Source: Streptomyces sp. NBC_01788 | GTDB taxonomy: Bacteria > Actinomycetota > Actinomycetes > Streptomycetales > Streptomycetaceae | NCBI RefSeq assembly: GCF_035917575.1 | Contig: NZ_CP109090.1 | Location: forward strand, 6,324,001-6,388,000 | Reading direction: 5' to 3' | Length of the DNA: 64,000 nt | Shown here: piece after piece, positions 9,686-18,119 of the stretch | Position numbering within the stretch: position 1 is the stretch's first letter | Layout: each line of letters starts with the position of its first letter | Program-made: the position numbers and the translations under genes | Notes under the pieces: generated by a model | The model's database searches: none | The model's input: only the letters and a program-made list of their open reading frames with translations | What the model was told of the DNA's origin: nothing

Positions 9686-11311
9686 TCAGCCCTTGAGCTG
9701 CTGGTACGCCGGCAGGGTCAGGAAGTCGGCGTAGTCCTCGTCGAGGGAGACCTGGAGCAGCAGGTCGTGGGCCTGCTGCCAGTGGCCGGCGGCGAATGCC
9801 TCGTCGCCGATCTCCTCGCGGATGTTCCGCAGTTCCTCGTCGGCGACCTTGCGGGCCAGTTCCGGCGTGACCTTCTCGCCGTTCTCGAACTCGACACCGG
9901 CGTTGATCCACTGCCAGATCTGCGAGCGGGAGATCTCCGCGGTGGCCGCGTCCTCCATCAGGTTGAAGATCGCCACCGCGCCCAGACCGCGCAGCCAGGC
10001 CTCGATGTAGCGGATGCCGACCTGGACGGCGTTGACCAGGCCCGCGTACGTCGGCCTGGCGTCCAGGGAGTCGATCGCGATCAGGTCGGCCGCCTCGACG
10101 TGCACGTCCTCGCGCATCCGGTCCTTCTGGTTCGGCTTGTCGCCGAGGACCTTGTCGAAGGACTCCGCGCAGATCGGCACCAGGTCGGGGTGGGCCACCC
10201 AGGAGCCGTCGAAGCCGTCGCCGGCCTCGCGGTCCTTGTCGGCGCGGACCTTCTCGAAGGCCACCTTGTTGACCTCGGCGTCCCGGCGGGAGGGGATGAA
10301 GGCCGCCATGCCGCCGATCGCGTGCGCGCCGCGCTTGTGGCAGGTGCGCACGAGGAGTTCGGTGTAGGCGCGCATGAACGGAGCCGTCATAGTGACCGCG
10401 TTGCGGTCCGGCAGGACGAACCTGGCCCCGCCGTCACGGAAGTTCTTGACGATGGAGAACAGGTAGTCCCAGCGGCCCGCGTTCAGCCCGGCCGCGTGGT
10501 CGCGCAGTTCGTAGAGGATCTCCTCCATCTCGTACGCGGCCGTGATCGTCTCGATCAGGACGGTGGCGCGGACGGTGCCCTGCGGGATGCCGACGTAGTC
10601 CTGGGCGAAGACGAACACGTCGTTCCACAGCCGCGCCTCCAGGTGCGACTCCGTCTTCGGCAGGTAGAAGTACGGGCCCTTGCCGAGGTCGAGCAGACGC
10701 TTGGCGTTGTGGAAGAAGTACAGGCCGAAGTCGACGAGGCCGCCGGGCACCTGGGTGCCGTCCGCGTCCACGAGGTGACGCTCGTTCAGGTGCCAGCCGC
10801 GCGGGCGCATGACGACCGTGGCGAGTTCCTCGTTCGGGCGCAGCGCGTAGGACTTGCCGGAGCCGGGGTCCGTGAAGTCGATGTTCCGGGTGTAGGCGTC
10901 GATCAGGTTGAGCTGGCCGAGGACGACGTTCTCCCAGGTGGGGGCGGAGGCGTCCTCGAAGTCGGCGAGCCAGACCTTCGCGCCCGAGTTGAGCGCGTTG
11001 ATGGTCATCTTGCGGTCGGTGGGGCCGGTGATCTCGACCCGGCGGTCGTTCAGGGCCGCGGGGGCGGGGGCCACCTGCCAGGAGTCGTCCGCGCGGATCG
11101 CGGCCGTCTCCGGGAGGAAGTCGAGCGTGGAGGTGCGGGCGATCTCGGCGCGGCGCTCCGCACGGCGGGCGAGGAGTTCGTCGCGGCGCGGGGTGAACCG
11201 CCGGTGCAACTCGGCCACGAAGGCGAGCGCCGCGTCGGAGAGGACCTCATCCTGCCGGGGCAGGGGCTCGGCGTCGACGATGGCCAGCGGGGACGGCGCT
11301 GGTGCGGACAT
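9686..11311 (-). CDS. aceB: Malate synthase A
   Basis: Condenses glyoxylate and acetyl-CoA to malate. The 541-aa length is typical of the A form. The family signature [15 protein letters not shown] is present, as are [12 protein letters not shown] and the C-terminal catalytic region [18 protein letters not shown] followed by [17 protein letters not shown] 11311 has GGAAG upstream. Lying next to the allantoin genes it would consume glyoxylate released by allantoin/ureidoglycolate breakdown. A 25-base operator-like element shared with two other promoters of the cluster lies 121 bases upstream (11432-11456), which supports co-regulation by AllR. Confidence 0.97.
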   Translation of the reverse strand: MSAPAPSPLAIVDAEPLPRQDEVLSDAALAFVAELHRRFTPRRDELLARRAERRAEIARTSTLDFLPETAAIRADDSWQVAPAPAALNDRRVEITGPTDRKMTINALNSGAKVWLADFEDASAPTWENVVLGQLNLIDAYTRNIDFTDPGSGKSYALRPNEELATVVMRPRGWHLNERHLVDADGTQVPGGLVDFGLYFFHNAKRLLDLGKGPYFYLPKTESHLEARLWNDVFVFAQDYVGIPQGTVRATVLIETITAAYEMEEILYELRDHAAGLNAGRWDYLFSIVKNFRDGGARFVLPDRNAVTMTAPFMRAYTELLVRTCHKRGAHAIGGMAAFIPSRRDAEVNKVAFEKVRADKDREAGDGFDGSWVAHPDLVPICAESFDKVLGDKPNQKDRMREDVHVEAADLIAIDSLDARPTYAGLVNAVQVGIRYIEAWLRGLGAVAIFNLMEDAATAEISRSQIWQWINAGVEFENGEKVTPELARKVADEELRNIREEIGDEAFAAGHWQQAHDLLLQVSLDEDYADFLTLPAYQQLKG

Positions 11312-11431
11312 GAGCTGTCACTTCCTTCGGGGGAGCTTCTTCAGCGAACCACGTTCAGTGCCACCTTGCCGTGGCACCGGGTGCCCATGGCCATGAAAAG
11401 CGGCATACCGCACCCGGGGAGCGGCGGGTGC

Positions 11432-11456
11432 TTCTGAAATGTGGATAGTAGTTTCC
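11432..11456 (-). promoter_or_regulatory. AllR-type operator candidate upstream of aceB
   Basis: Read on the minus strand the site begins GGAAACTA and ends TTTCAGAA. It matches the allB site (16680-16704) at 17 of 25 positions, with the same GGAA...CC...GAA spacing. It is the weakest of the three copies because the inner TTCC half is TATCC. Confidence 0.55.
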
Positions 11457-11532
11457 TCATGGTGGAAGTTCAAGGTGTGTTGATGTCGAGAATCTTCGGG
11501 TCGAGGGAAGGTGGCGCTCGGTGCCGCGCCGC

Positions 11533-12132
11533 TCACTCAAGGTGGCCCAGGTCGGCCTCGGTGTCGATGTCGTATGTCCGTGCCACGTCCCCGCACTCGA
11601 CGAGGGTGATCGATCTCTCGTGCGCCTTCAGATAGGCGCGTGCCCCCCGGTCGCCGGCCGCGCTCTCCGCGACGCCGTCCCAGTGGGCCGCCCCGAGCAG
11701 CACCGGATGGCCGCGCACGCCGTCGTACGCGGCCGAGACCAGCGAGCCCTCGTCCCGGTACGCGGCCCGCACCCGGGCCACCGCCTCGGCGCTCACGCCG
11801 GGCTGGTCCACCAGCAGGATCAGGGCGGCCCGTGCCCCCGTGCCGGCGAGGGAGTCCAGTCCGGCCCGCAGTGAGGAACCCATGCCCTGCTCCCAGTGCG
11901 GGTTGTCCACGAGCACGCAGCCGGGCAGCTCCGCACGCTGCTGCACCTCGGCCGACCGTGCGCCCAGGACCACGTGGACACGCTCGCATCCGGCCGCCCG
12001 CAGGGCCGCGACCGCGTGCTCCACCAGCGGCCGGCCCCGGTGCGCGAGCAGGGCCTTGGGGCGCCCGCCGAGCCGGCGCCCGCCGCCGGCCGCCAGCACC
12101 AGTCCCGCGATCTCGTCCTCTGTGCGTGTCAT
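11533..12132 (-). CDS. MobA/MocA-like nucleotidyltransferase
   Basis: A 199-aa NTP transferase of the molybdenum-cofactor cytidylyl/guanylyltransferase type. The N-terminal nucleotide-binding motif LVLAAGGGRRLGGRPKALL, the DNPHWEQGMGSSLRAGL segment and LILLVDQPGVS (metal-binding Asp) are typical. ATG 12132 follows a GAGGACGAGAT-type purine-rich stretch within the reading frame, and no better start is seen. In the purine-degradation context it may prepare the molybdopterin cofactor of xanthine dehydrogenase, though no xanthine dehydrogenase gene is in the window. A sugar or polyol nucleotidyltransferase role cannot be excluded. Confidence 0.8.
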   Translation of the reverse strand: MTRTEDEIAGLVLAAGGGRRLGGRPKALLAHRGRPLVEHAVAALRAAGCERVHVVLGARSAEVQQRAELPGCVLVDNPHWEQGMGSSLRAGLDSLAGTGARAALILLVDQPGVSAEAVARVRAAYRDEGSLVSAAYDGVRGHPVLLGAAHWDGVAESAAGDRGARAYLKAHERSITLVECGDVARTYDIDTEADLGHLE

Positions 12133-12267
12133 GGGTCCTGCATACCGCGCACCGGCCGGCTTCGAGCCGGTGTGCGGGGGCTGAATTTCGGTCCGCGCGG
12201 TGGCGCGTCCCGGTCCGGGTGGCGTTTACTGATCTGCGTCCCCCGGCGCCCGACCCGCTCCACAGGG

Positions 12268-12639
12268 ATGTCCGACGGGACCACGGAGGGGACGGCGCAC
12301 GACGGCGTGCGAGGGGGAGGGGCTGTGTTGCGGAGCTTGGACCGGCGGCCGGCGACCGGCGGCAAAGAGGATCCCAGGGTGACGGAACTGCGGACCGCGG
12401 TGGCCCGGCTGCGCCGCGAACTCGCCTCATATCCGGCGGAGTTCACCGACCGGGTCATCGCCGAGGACGAACTGGCCGCACTCGCCGCGATGACCACCCA
12501 CGGCACCCCCGAACTCCCGCGCCTGCGCCGCTCCCTGCTCCTGATCGTCGGCTCCATCGGCTCGGTCAGCGCCCTGGCGTCCGGACTGTCCCAGGTGCGC
12601 ACGGCGGTGGACCTGTTCGGCGAGCAGCCGCGAGGCTGA
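12268..12639 (+). CDS. DUF5955-like small protein
   Basis: A 123-aa protein that resembles what I know as DUF5955 of Streptomyces: VLRSLDRRP...ELRTAVARLRRELASYPAEFTDRVIAEDELAALAAM...ELPRLRRSLLLIVGSIGSVSALASGL. It has a helical, charged N-terminal half and one hydrophobic helix (LLLIVGSIGSVSALA) near the C-terminus. ATG 12268 is behind a weak CAGGG; GTG codons further in are alternatives. It diverges from the MobA-like gene. Function unknown. Confidence 0.6.
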   Translation: MSDGTTEGTAHDGVRGGGAVLRSLDRRPATGGKEDPRVTELRTAVARLRRELASYPAEFTDRVIAEDELAALAAMTTHGTPELPRLRRSLLLIVGSIGSVSALASGLSQVRTAVDLFGEQPRG

Positions 12640-13271
12640 CGAGCGCGTCGGCTCGGCCGGCCGCCGCGGTACGCGGCTCTGCGCTCAGCTGGGCCCGGCA
12701 TGCGCCGGTCGGGGCTTCGCCGTGGCGCCTTGGCGTGCCCGCCTGGGTCTGCCGGCAGGCGGCGTGGCGGCCTGTGGGCTGCATGGTAGTAGCGGCTTGA
12801 CGTGCCGGCCCTGGAATCGGCCGGTCGACGGCTCCGGCCGCCGGGCGGACGGCCGGCCCGGAAGCCGCGGCGTCCACCGGTGCGGGCCCGCCGGGCGCGG
12901 CCCCGTCCAAGGGTCGGCCGGGTGCCGTCGTCGCCGCCGTGGTGCGCGGCTCCATGCCCAACCAGGCATGTGCGTGCGCCGGTTGGGGCTTCACCGTGCG
13001 GCCCCGCCAGGCGTCCACCGCCCGTCGGTGTCCGGCGGCCGGGTGGACGGCCTGGCGGGGCGTTGGTCCGGCGGCGTTGTCGCCGCCGCCGTGGTGCTCC
13101 GTGCCAGCTTGGCATGAACAGCGCTGGTTGGTGCTTCACCGTGGCGGGCCGGCGCACCCGCCCGGGGTTCCCCGGTCGCTGGACGGGCAGCGGGGGCCGG
13201 CGGGCACCACCAGCCGGGGCGCCGGCGCCGGCCGGGTGTACCGGCGCCGCCCGCGGCCGCCCGGCCGGGGA
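12640..13271. repeat. 632-base spacer with three degenerate repeat units
   Basis: No gene is supported in this gap between the DUF5955-like gene and allR. It holds three diverged copies of one element. Each has a small inverted repeat (for example CATGCC-N6-GGCATG at about 12954-12971, TGCCA-N3-TGGCA at about 13109-13121) followed by a core like CGCCGGTTGGGGCTTCACCG. The cores lie near 12706-12728, 12977-13000 and 13120-13142. The last two units are about 146 bases apart and share flanking GTCGCCGCC text. Long opposite-strand reading frames here are GC artefacts whose repeated HGEAPT peptide simply reflects the DNA repeat. Confidence 0.6.
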
Positions 13272-14075
13272 TCAGACCGCCGGGCCCGAGCTGGCCAGGG
13301 CCTTGGAGAGGTCTTGTGCCACCTGCTGGAGGACCGGGACGATGCGCTCCGTCGCGATGTCCGTGACACGGCCCGCCGGGCCGGAGATGGAGATCGCCGC
13401 GGCCGTGGGGCTGTCGGGGACGGTGACCGCGAGGCAGCGGACGCCGATCTCCTGCTCGTTGTCGTCGACCGCGTAGCCGAGCCGGCGGACCTCCGCCAGG
13501 GCCGCCAGGAAGCCATCCGGGGTGGTTATCGTCTTGTCCGTGGCGGCCGGCATCCCCGTGCGGGCCAGCAGCGCGCGCACCTCGTTGTCGGACGTGTGCG
13601 CGAGCAGCGCCTTGCCGACACCCGTGGAGTGCGGCAGCACCCGGCGCCCCACCTCGGTGAACATCCGCATGGAGTGCCTGGACGGCACCTGCGCCACGTA
13701 GACGATCTCGTCGCCGTCCAGCAGCGCCATGTTCGCCGTCTCGCCCGTCTCGTCCACCAGCCGGGCCAGGTACGGCCGAGCCCAGGTGCCGAGCAGCCGC
13801 GCGGCGGACTCGCCGAGGCGGATGAGGCGGGGCCCGAGCGCGTACCGGCGGTTCGGCTGCTGCCGTACGTAGCCGCAGGCGACCAGGGTCCGCATCAGCC
13901 GGTGGATGGTGGGCAGCGGCAGACCGCTCGCGGCGGAGAGCTCGCTCAGACCCACCTCGCCTCCGGCGTCCGCCATCCGTTCGAGCAGATCGAAGGCGCG
14001 CTCGAGGGACTGGACCCCACCGGTGGCGGCGGGGCCGGCGGAGGCGGAGGACTTGCGCTCGTCTGACGGCGGCAC
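13272..14075 (-). CDS. allR: IclR-family regulator, AllR-type repressor of allantoin genes
   Basis: A 267-aa IclR-family protein: an N-terminal winged helix (about residues 20-85, SLERAFDLLERMADAG...SGLPLPTIHRLMRTLVACGYV) and a C-terminal effector domain (about 90-260, PYLARLVDETGETANMALLDGDEIVYVAQ, GVGKALLAH, AAAISISGPAGRV). GTG 14075 is chosen because AAAGGAA precedes it at good spacing. It sits divergent to the NCS1 permease and beside allantoinase and allantoicase. In S. coelicolor the IclR protein at this place represses allantoin genes and responds to allantoate/glyoxylate-type signals. A palindromic motif shared by three promoters of the cluster is the likely operator. Confidence 0.9.
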   Translation of the reverse strand: MPPSDERKSSASAGPAATGGVQSLERAFDLLERMADAGGEVGLSELSAASGLPLPTIHRLMRTLVACGYVRQQPNRRYALGPRLIRLGESAARLLGTWARPYLARLVDETGETANMALLDGDEIVYVAQVPSRHSMRMFTEVGRRVLPHSTGVGKALLAHTSDNEVRALLARTGMPAATDKTITTPDGFLAALAEVRRLGYAVDDNEQEIGVRCLAVTVPDSPTAAAISISGPAGRVTDIATERIVPVLQQVAQDLSKALASSGPAV

Positions 14076-14244
14076 GTCGCATTCCTTTCTGCGGGTGTGG
14101 CCGCATGTTACCGGCCTGGTCGGATGCCCACCCAGGCCTGTCATGGACCGTTACTACCGATCAGCAAGGGTTTGTCCATATCCTCGTCTGAAATGCGGGC
14201 TGACCCTTGACGCTGCTCTCGGTGAAAACTACGTTCTGGCCACC

Positions 14245-14269
14245 GGAAGTCTACTTCCGTTCTGTGGAA
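14245..14269 (+). promoter_or_regulatory. AllR-type operator candidate upstream of the NCS1 permease
   Basis: Contains the exact inverted repeat CGGAAGT-CT-ACTTCCG (14244-14259), then TCT and a third GGAA at 14266-14269. It matches the layout GGAA-N6-TTCCG-N-TCT-N2-GGAA seen upstream of allantoinase. It ends 42 bases before the permease start, and about 170 bases from the allR start, so it could serve both. Confidence 0.7.
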
Positions 14270-14311
14270 AACACCGAATGTTCCCCCACCTTCCCCTCCC
14301 CGGGAGCCCGT

Positions 14312-15796
14312 ATGCCTCCTGCTGTGGATGACCGATCGTCCGTGGACACCGGCAACACCGCGAGTTCTGGCCTGTACACGTACGACCTCGCCCCCACGAA
14401 GAAAGAAGGGCGCCGCTGGGGCGCCTACAACGTCTTCACGCTCTGGGCCAACGATGTGCACAGCCTCGGTAACTACGCCTTCGCGATCGGACTGTTCGCG
14501 CTCGGCCTGAACGTGTGGGGCATCCTGGCCGCCTTCGCACTCGCCTCTCTCCTGCTCTTCCTCCTGCTCACCCTGTCCGGGTTCATGGGACACAAGACGG
14601 GCGTCCCGTTTCCCGTCATGAGCCGCATCGCTTTCGGCATCAAGGGCGCGAAGATACCCGCCGGCGTCCGCGGCGGCGTCGCCATCGCCTGGTTCGGCAT
14701 CCAGACCTATCTCGCCGCCTCCGTGCTGAGCGCGCTGCTCGTAGCCATGTTCCCCGGCCTGGGCGGCCTCGAGAAGCACTCCGTGCTCGGTCAGTCCCTG
14801 CTCGGCTGGATCACCTTCATGGCCCTGTGGCTGCTCCAGGTCCTCATCGTGAGCTACGGCATGCAGATGATCCGGCGCTACATGGCCTTCGCCGCGCCCA
14901 CCACCCTGATCACCATGAGCGCCCTGGCCGCGTGGATGTTCTTCCGGGCGGGCGGATCGATCTCCCTGTCCGACGGCCACCCGCTCCCGGGCGGCACGAT
15001 GTGGCTGCACGTCCTGCAGGCCGCCGCGCTGTGGGTGGTCATCTACGGCACGTTCGTACTCAACTTCTGCGACTTCACCCGTTCGGCCAGGAGCCGCGCC
15101 TCGATCGTCCGCGGCAACGTGATCGGCATCCCGGTGAACATGCTCTTCTTCGCCGTCATCGTGGCGGTCCTGTGCGGCGCGCAGTTCAAGCTCGACGGGC
15201 AGATCATCACCAGCCCCACGGACATCGTCCGCACCATCCCGAACATGATCCTGCTGGCCGCGGCCTCGATCGCCCTCATCGCCCTGACCGTCGCGGTGAA
15301 CCTGCTGGCCAACTTCGTGGCACCGATCTACGCGCTGGTCAACCTCTTCCCGCGCCGGCTGAACTTCCGCCGCGCCGGCCTGGTGAGCGCGTGCGTCGGC
15401 CTGGTGATCACGCCGTGGAACCTCTACAACAGCCCCATCGCGGTGGAGTGCTTCCTCGGCGGCCTCGGCGCCCTGCTCGGACCGCTCTTCGGTGTGATCA
15501 TGGCCGACTACTGGCTGCTGCGCAGGGCCCGGGTCAACGTCCCCGACCTCTACACCGAGGACGCGCGGGGCGAGTACCACTACCGCCGCGGCTACAACCC
15601 GCGGGCCGTCTGGGCCTTCGCGCCCTCCGCGGCCATCGCCGTCGTCCTCGCCCTGATGCCCGCCTTCCACGCCGTCGCCGGCTTCTCCTGGTTCGTCGGC
15701 GCCATCCTCGCGGCCGTCCTCTACTCGGTCATCGCCGACCGCAGCGTCCTGATCCAGGACGTGGACGGCGAGGCCATCGCGGTCGCCGCCGAATAA
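14312..15796 (+). CDS. NCS1-family allantoin/nucleobase permease
   Basis: A 494-aa secondary transporter of the nucleobase-cation-symport-1 family with about 12 transmembrane helices. Family features: YDLAPTKKEGRRWGAYNVFTLWANDVHSLGNYAFA at the N-terminus, MGHKTGVPFPVMSRIAFGIKGAKIPAGVRG (TM2-3 loop), VLNFCDFTRSARS and the C-terminal LLRRARVNVPDLY. ATG 14312 follows GGGAG with 5-base spacing; longer upstream readings lack this. It is the first gene of the run permease, racemase-like, allantoinase, allantoicase, so uptake of allantoin or a related hydantoin/ureide is the natural inference. An operator-like palindrome lies just upstream. Confidence 0.88.
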   Translation: MPPAVDDRSSVDTGNTASSGLYTYDLAPTKKEGRRWGAYNVFTLWANDVHSLGNYAFAIGLFALGLNVWGILAAFALASLLLFLLLTLSGFMGHKTGVPFPVMSRIAFGIKGAKIPAGVRGGVAIAWFGIQTYLAASVLSALLVAMFPGLGGLEKHSVLGQSLLGWITFMALWLLQVLIVSYGMQMIRRYMAFAAPTTLITMSALAAWMFFRAGGSISLSDGHPLPGGTMWLHVLQAAALWVVIYGTFVLNFCDFTRSARSRASIVRGNVIGIPVNMLFFAVIVAVLCGAQFKLDGQIITSPTDIVRTIPNMILLAAASIALIALTVAVNLLANFVAPIYALVNLFPRRLNFRRAGLVSACVGLVITPWNLYNSPIAVECFLGGLGALLGPLFGVIMADYWLLRRARVNVPDLYTEDARGEYHYRRGYNPRAVWAFAPSAAIAVVLALMPAFHAVAGFSWFVGAILAAVLYSVIADRSVLIQDVDGEAIAVAAE

Positions 15797-15855
15797 GCCG
15801 CGCACGCATCGCGCACTGAACCAGCCGTCGAGCGGAATCACCCAGAAAGCCGACC

Positions 15856-16581
15856 ATGCGCATCCTCGTCGTGAACGTCAACACCACGCAGTCCATCACC
15901 GACTCGATCGGTGAGCAGGCGGCGGCCGCGGCGTCACCAGGCACCGAGATCGTCCCGCTGACTCCCTCCTTCGGAGCGGAGTCCGTGGAGGGCAACTACG
16001 AGAGCTACCTCGCCGCCATCGCCGTGATGGAGGCCGTACGCGCCTACCCCGGGCCCTTCGACGCCGTGATCCAGGCCGGCTACGGCGAGCACGGCCGCGA
16101 GGGCCTCCAGGAACTCCTCGACGTCCCCGTCGTCGACATCACCGAGGCCGCCGCGAGCACCGCCCAGTTCCTCGGCCGCACCTACTCCGTCGTCACCAGC
16201 CTGGACCGCACGGTCCCGCTGATCGAGGAGCGCCTCCACGCCGCCGGGCTGAGCGCCCGCTGCGCCTCCGTGCGCGCCAGCGGGCTCGCCGTGCTCGATC
16301 TGGAGCGGGACGAGAAGGCCGCCGTCGCCGCGATCGCCGACCAGGCCGCCCGCGCCGTGGAGGAAGACCGGGCGGAGGTGATCTGCCTCGGCTGCGGGGG
16401 CATGTCCGGGCTCACCGAGCGCGTCGCCGAACGCACCGGGGTCCCCGTCGTCGACGGCGTGACCGCCGCCGTGACGATTGCCGAGTCCCTCGTCCGGCTC
16501 GGCCTGTCCACCTCCAAGGTGCGCACATACGCCCGGCCGCGGCCCAAGCGGATGGTCAACTGGCCGCCGAGCGCGCGTTGA
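15856..16581 (+). CDS. Asp/Glu/hydantoin racemase-family protein
   Basis: A 241-aa member of the Asp/Glu/hydantoin racemase superfamily (allantoin racemase group). MRILVVNVNTTQSITDSI and IVPLTPSFGAESVEGNYE are typical. The second catalytic Cys is kept (C180 in VICLGCGGMSGL). At the place of the first catalytic Cys, usually in a motif like ACFGDPG, this protein has AGYGEHG, that is Gly75. So a two-base racemase mechanism is doubtful. It lies 59 bases after the permease and before allantoinase. It may interconvert allantoin enantiomers, or do another job on a ureide. Confidence 0.8.
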   Translation: MRILVVNVNTTQSITDSIGEQAAAAASPGTEIVPLTPSFGAESVEGNYESYLAAIAVMEAVRAYPGPFDAVIQAGYGEHGREGLQELLDVPVVDITEAAASTAQFLGRTYSVVTSLDRTVPLIEERLHAAGLSARCASVRASGLAVLDLERDEKAAVAAIADQAARAVEEDRAEVICLGCGGMSGLTERVAERTGVPVVDGVTAAVTIAESLVRLGLSTSKVRTYARPRPKRMVNWPPSAR

Positions 16582-16679
16582 CGCAGATCGTGCGTCGCCC
16601 GCGCAGGCCGCCGCGACGAGGTCCGCTCCGTCAGGAAGGTCTTGACTCATGAGGCCCGGCCATGAAGACTCCGTATACA

Positions 16680-16704
16680 GGAAACTTGTTTCCGCTCTCC
16701 GGAA
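16680..16704 (+). promoter_or_regulatory. AllR-type operator candidate upstream of allantoinase
   Basis: Starts with the perfect inverted repeat GGAAAC-TT-GTTTCC (16680-16693), then CGCTCTCC and GGAA (16701-16704). The arrangement is the same as at 14245-14269. It ends 63 bases before the proposed allantoinase start and 28 bases before the alternative GTG at 16732. Confidence 0.7.
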
Positions 16705-16767
16705 TTTTGCTTGTTTCGCGGGTGAGCGACAGTGAACAGAGGAACCGCACCAGAGGAGGGGCGTCCG

Positions 16768-18114
16768 TTGCCCGACGTACAGCTCGTACTGCGCTCCACA
16801 CGCGTCGTGACCCCCGAGGGCGTGCGCCCCGCGTCCGTCACCGTCGCCGACGGCCGGATCGTGGCCGTACTGCCGCATGACGCCGAGGTGCCGGTGGGCG
16901 CGCGGCTGGAGGACGTCGGCGACGACGCTCTGCTGCCGGGACTCGTCGACACCCACGTCCATGTGAACGACCCCGGGCGCAGCGACTGGGAGGGCTTCTG
17001 GACCGCCACCCGGGCGGCGGCCGCCGGAGGCATCACCACCCTCGTCGACATGCCCCTCAACTCGCTGCCGCCGACGACCACCGTCGGCCACCTCCGCGTC
17101 AAGCAGGAGGTGGCCCGCAGCAGGGCCCACATCGACGTCGGCTTCTGGGGCGGCGCGCTCCCGGACAACGTCAAGGACCTGCGGCCCCTGCACGACGCGG
17201 GCGTCTTCGGCTTCAAGTGCTTCCTGTCCCCGTCCGGGGTCGACGAGTTCCCCGAGCTGGACCACGACCAGCTGACCGCCTCCATGGCGGAGATCGCGGG
17301 CTTCGGCGGGCTGCTCATCGTGCACGCGGAGGACCCGCACGAACTCGGGCTCGCCCCCCGGCTGAGCGGCCCGAAGTACGCCGACTTCCTGCAGACCCGC
17401 CCGCAGGTCTCCGAGGACAGCGCGATCGAGGGCCTCATCGAGCTGGCCCGCCGGCTCGGCGCGCGGGTCCACATCCTGCACCTGTCCTCCTCCGGCGCGC
17501 TGCCGCTGATCGCCGCCGCCAAGCGCGAGGGCGTCCGGCTCAGCGTCGAGACCTGTCCGCACTACCTCACGCTCACCGCCGAGGAAGTGCCCGACGGGGC
17601 CAGCGAGTTCAAGTGCTGCCCGCCGATCCGTGAGGCCGCCAACCAGGACCTGCTCTGGGCCGCGCTCGCCGACGGCACCATCGACTGCGTCGTCACCGAC
17701 CACTCGCCGTCCACCGTGGACCTCAAGACGTCCGACTTCGCCACCGCCTGGGGCGGCATATCCTCGCTCCAGCTGAGCCTGTCGGCCATCTGGACGGAGG
17801 CGGCCCGGCGCGGCCACGGCATCGAGGACGTGGTCCGCTGGATGTCCGAGCGCACCGCGAACCTCGCCGGCCTCGACCGCAAGGGCGCCATCGCACCCGG
17901 CCGGGACGCGGACTTCGCGGTCCTGGCCACCGACGAGACCTTCACCGTCGACCCGGCCGCGCTCCAGCACCGCAACCGCATCACCGCGTACGCGGGCAAG
18001 ACCCTGCGCGGCGTCGTGAAATCCACCTGGCTGCGCGGCGAGCGCGTCTACGACCCCGCGCTCGACGACCGCTTCACCGAACCCACCGGCCGACTTCTGG
18101 AAAGGACGAACTGA
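16768..18114 (+). CDS. allB: Allantoinase
   Basis: Hydrolyses allantoin to allantoate. The 448-aa amidohydrolase has the binuclear metal motif [17 protein letters not shown], the carboxylated-Lys region [45 protein letters not shown] and the Asp in [11 protein letters not shown] 16768 is preferred: GAGGAGGGG lies 7 bases upstream, and the protein then begins at [13 protein letters not shown], where related proteins start. GTG 16732 would add 12 residues. It overlaps no neighbour; allantoicase starts 5 bases after its stop. An AllR-type operator is upstream. Confidence 0.95.
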   Translation: MPDVQLVLRSTRVVTPEGVRPASVTVADGRIVAVLPHDAEVPVGARLEDVGDDALLPGLVDTHVHVNDPGRSDWEGFWTATRAAAAGGITTLVDMPLNSLPPTTTVGHLRVKQEVARSRAHIDVGFWGGALPDNVKDLRPLHDAGVFGFKCFLSPSGVDEFPELDHDQLTASMAEIAGFGGLLIVHAEDPHELGLAPRLSGPKYADFLQTRPQVSEDSAIEGLIELARRLGARVHILHLSSSGALPLIAAAKREGVRLSVETCPHYLTLTAEEVPDGASEFKCCPPIREAANQDLLWAALADGTIDCVVTDHSPSTVDLKTSDFATAWGGISSLQLSLSAIWTEAARRGHGIEDVVRWMSERTANLAGLDRKGAIAPGRDADFAVLATDETFTVDPAALQHRNRITAYAGKTLRGVVKSTWLRGERVYDPALDDRFTEPTGRLLERTN

Positions 18115-18119
18115 TCACT

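Noticed and set aside
12129..13157. Arg/Pro-rich frames with repeated HGEAPT peptides in the spacer before allR
   Set aside because: The peptides come from a degenerate DNA repeat read in different frames; no Shine-Dalgarno and no conserved protein.
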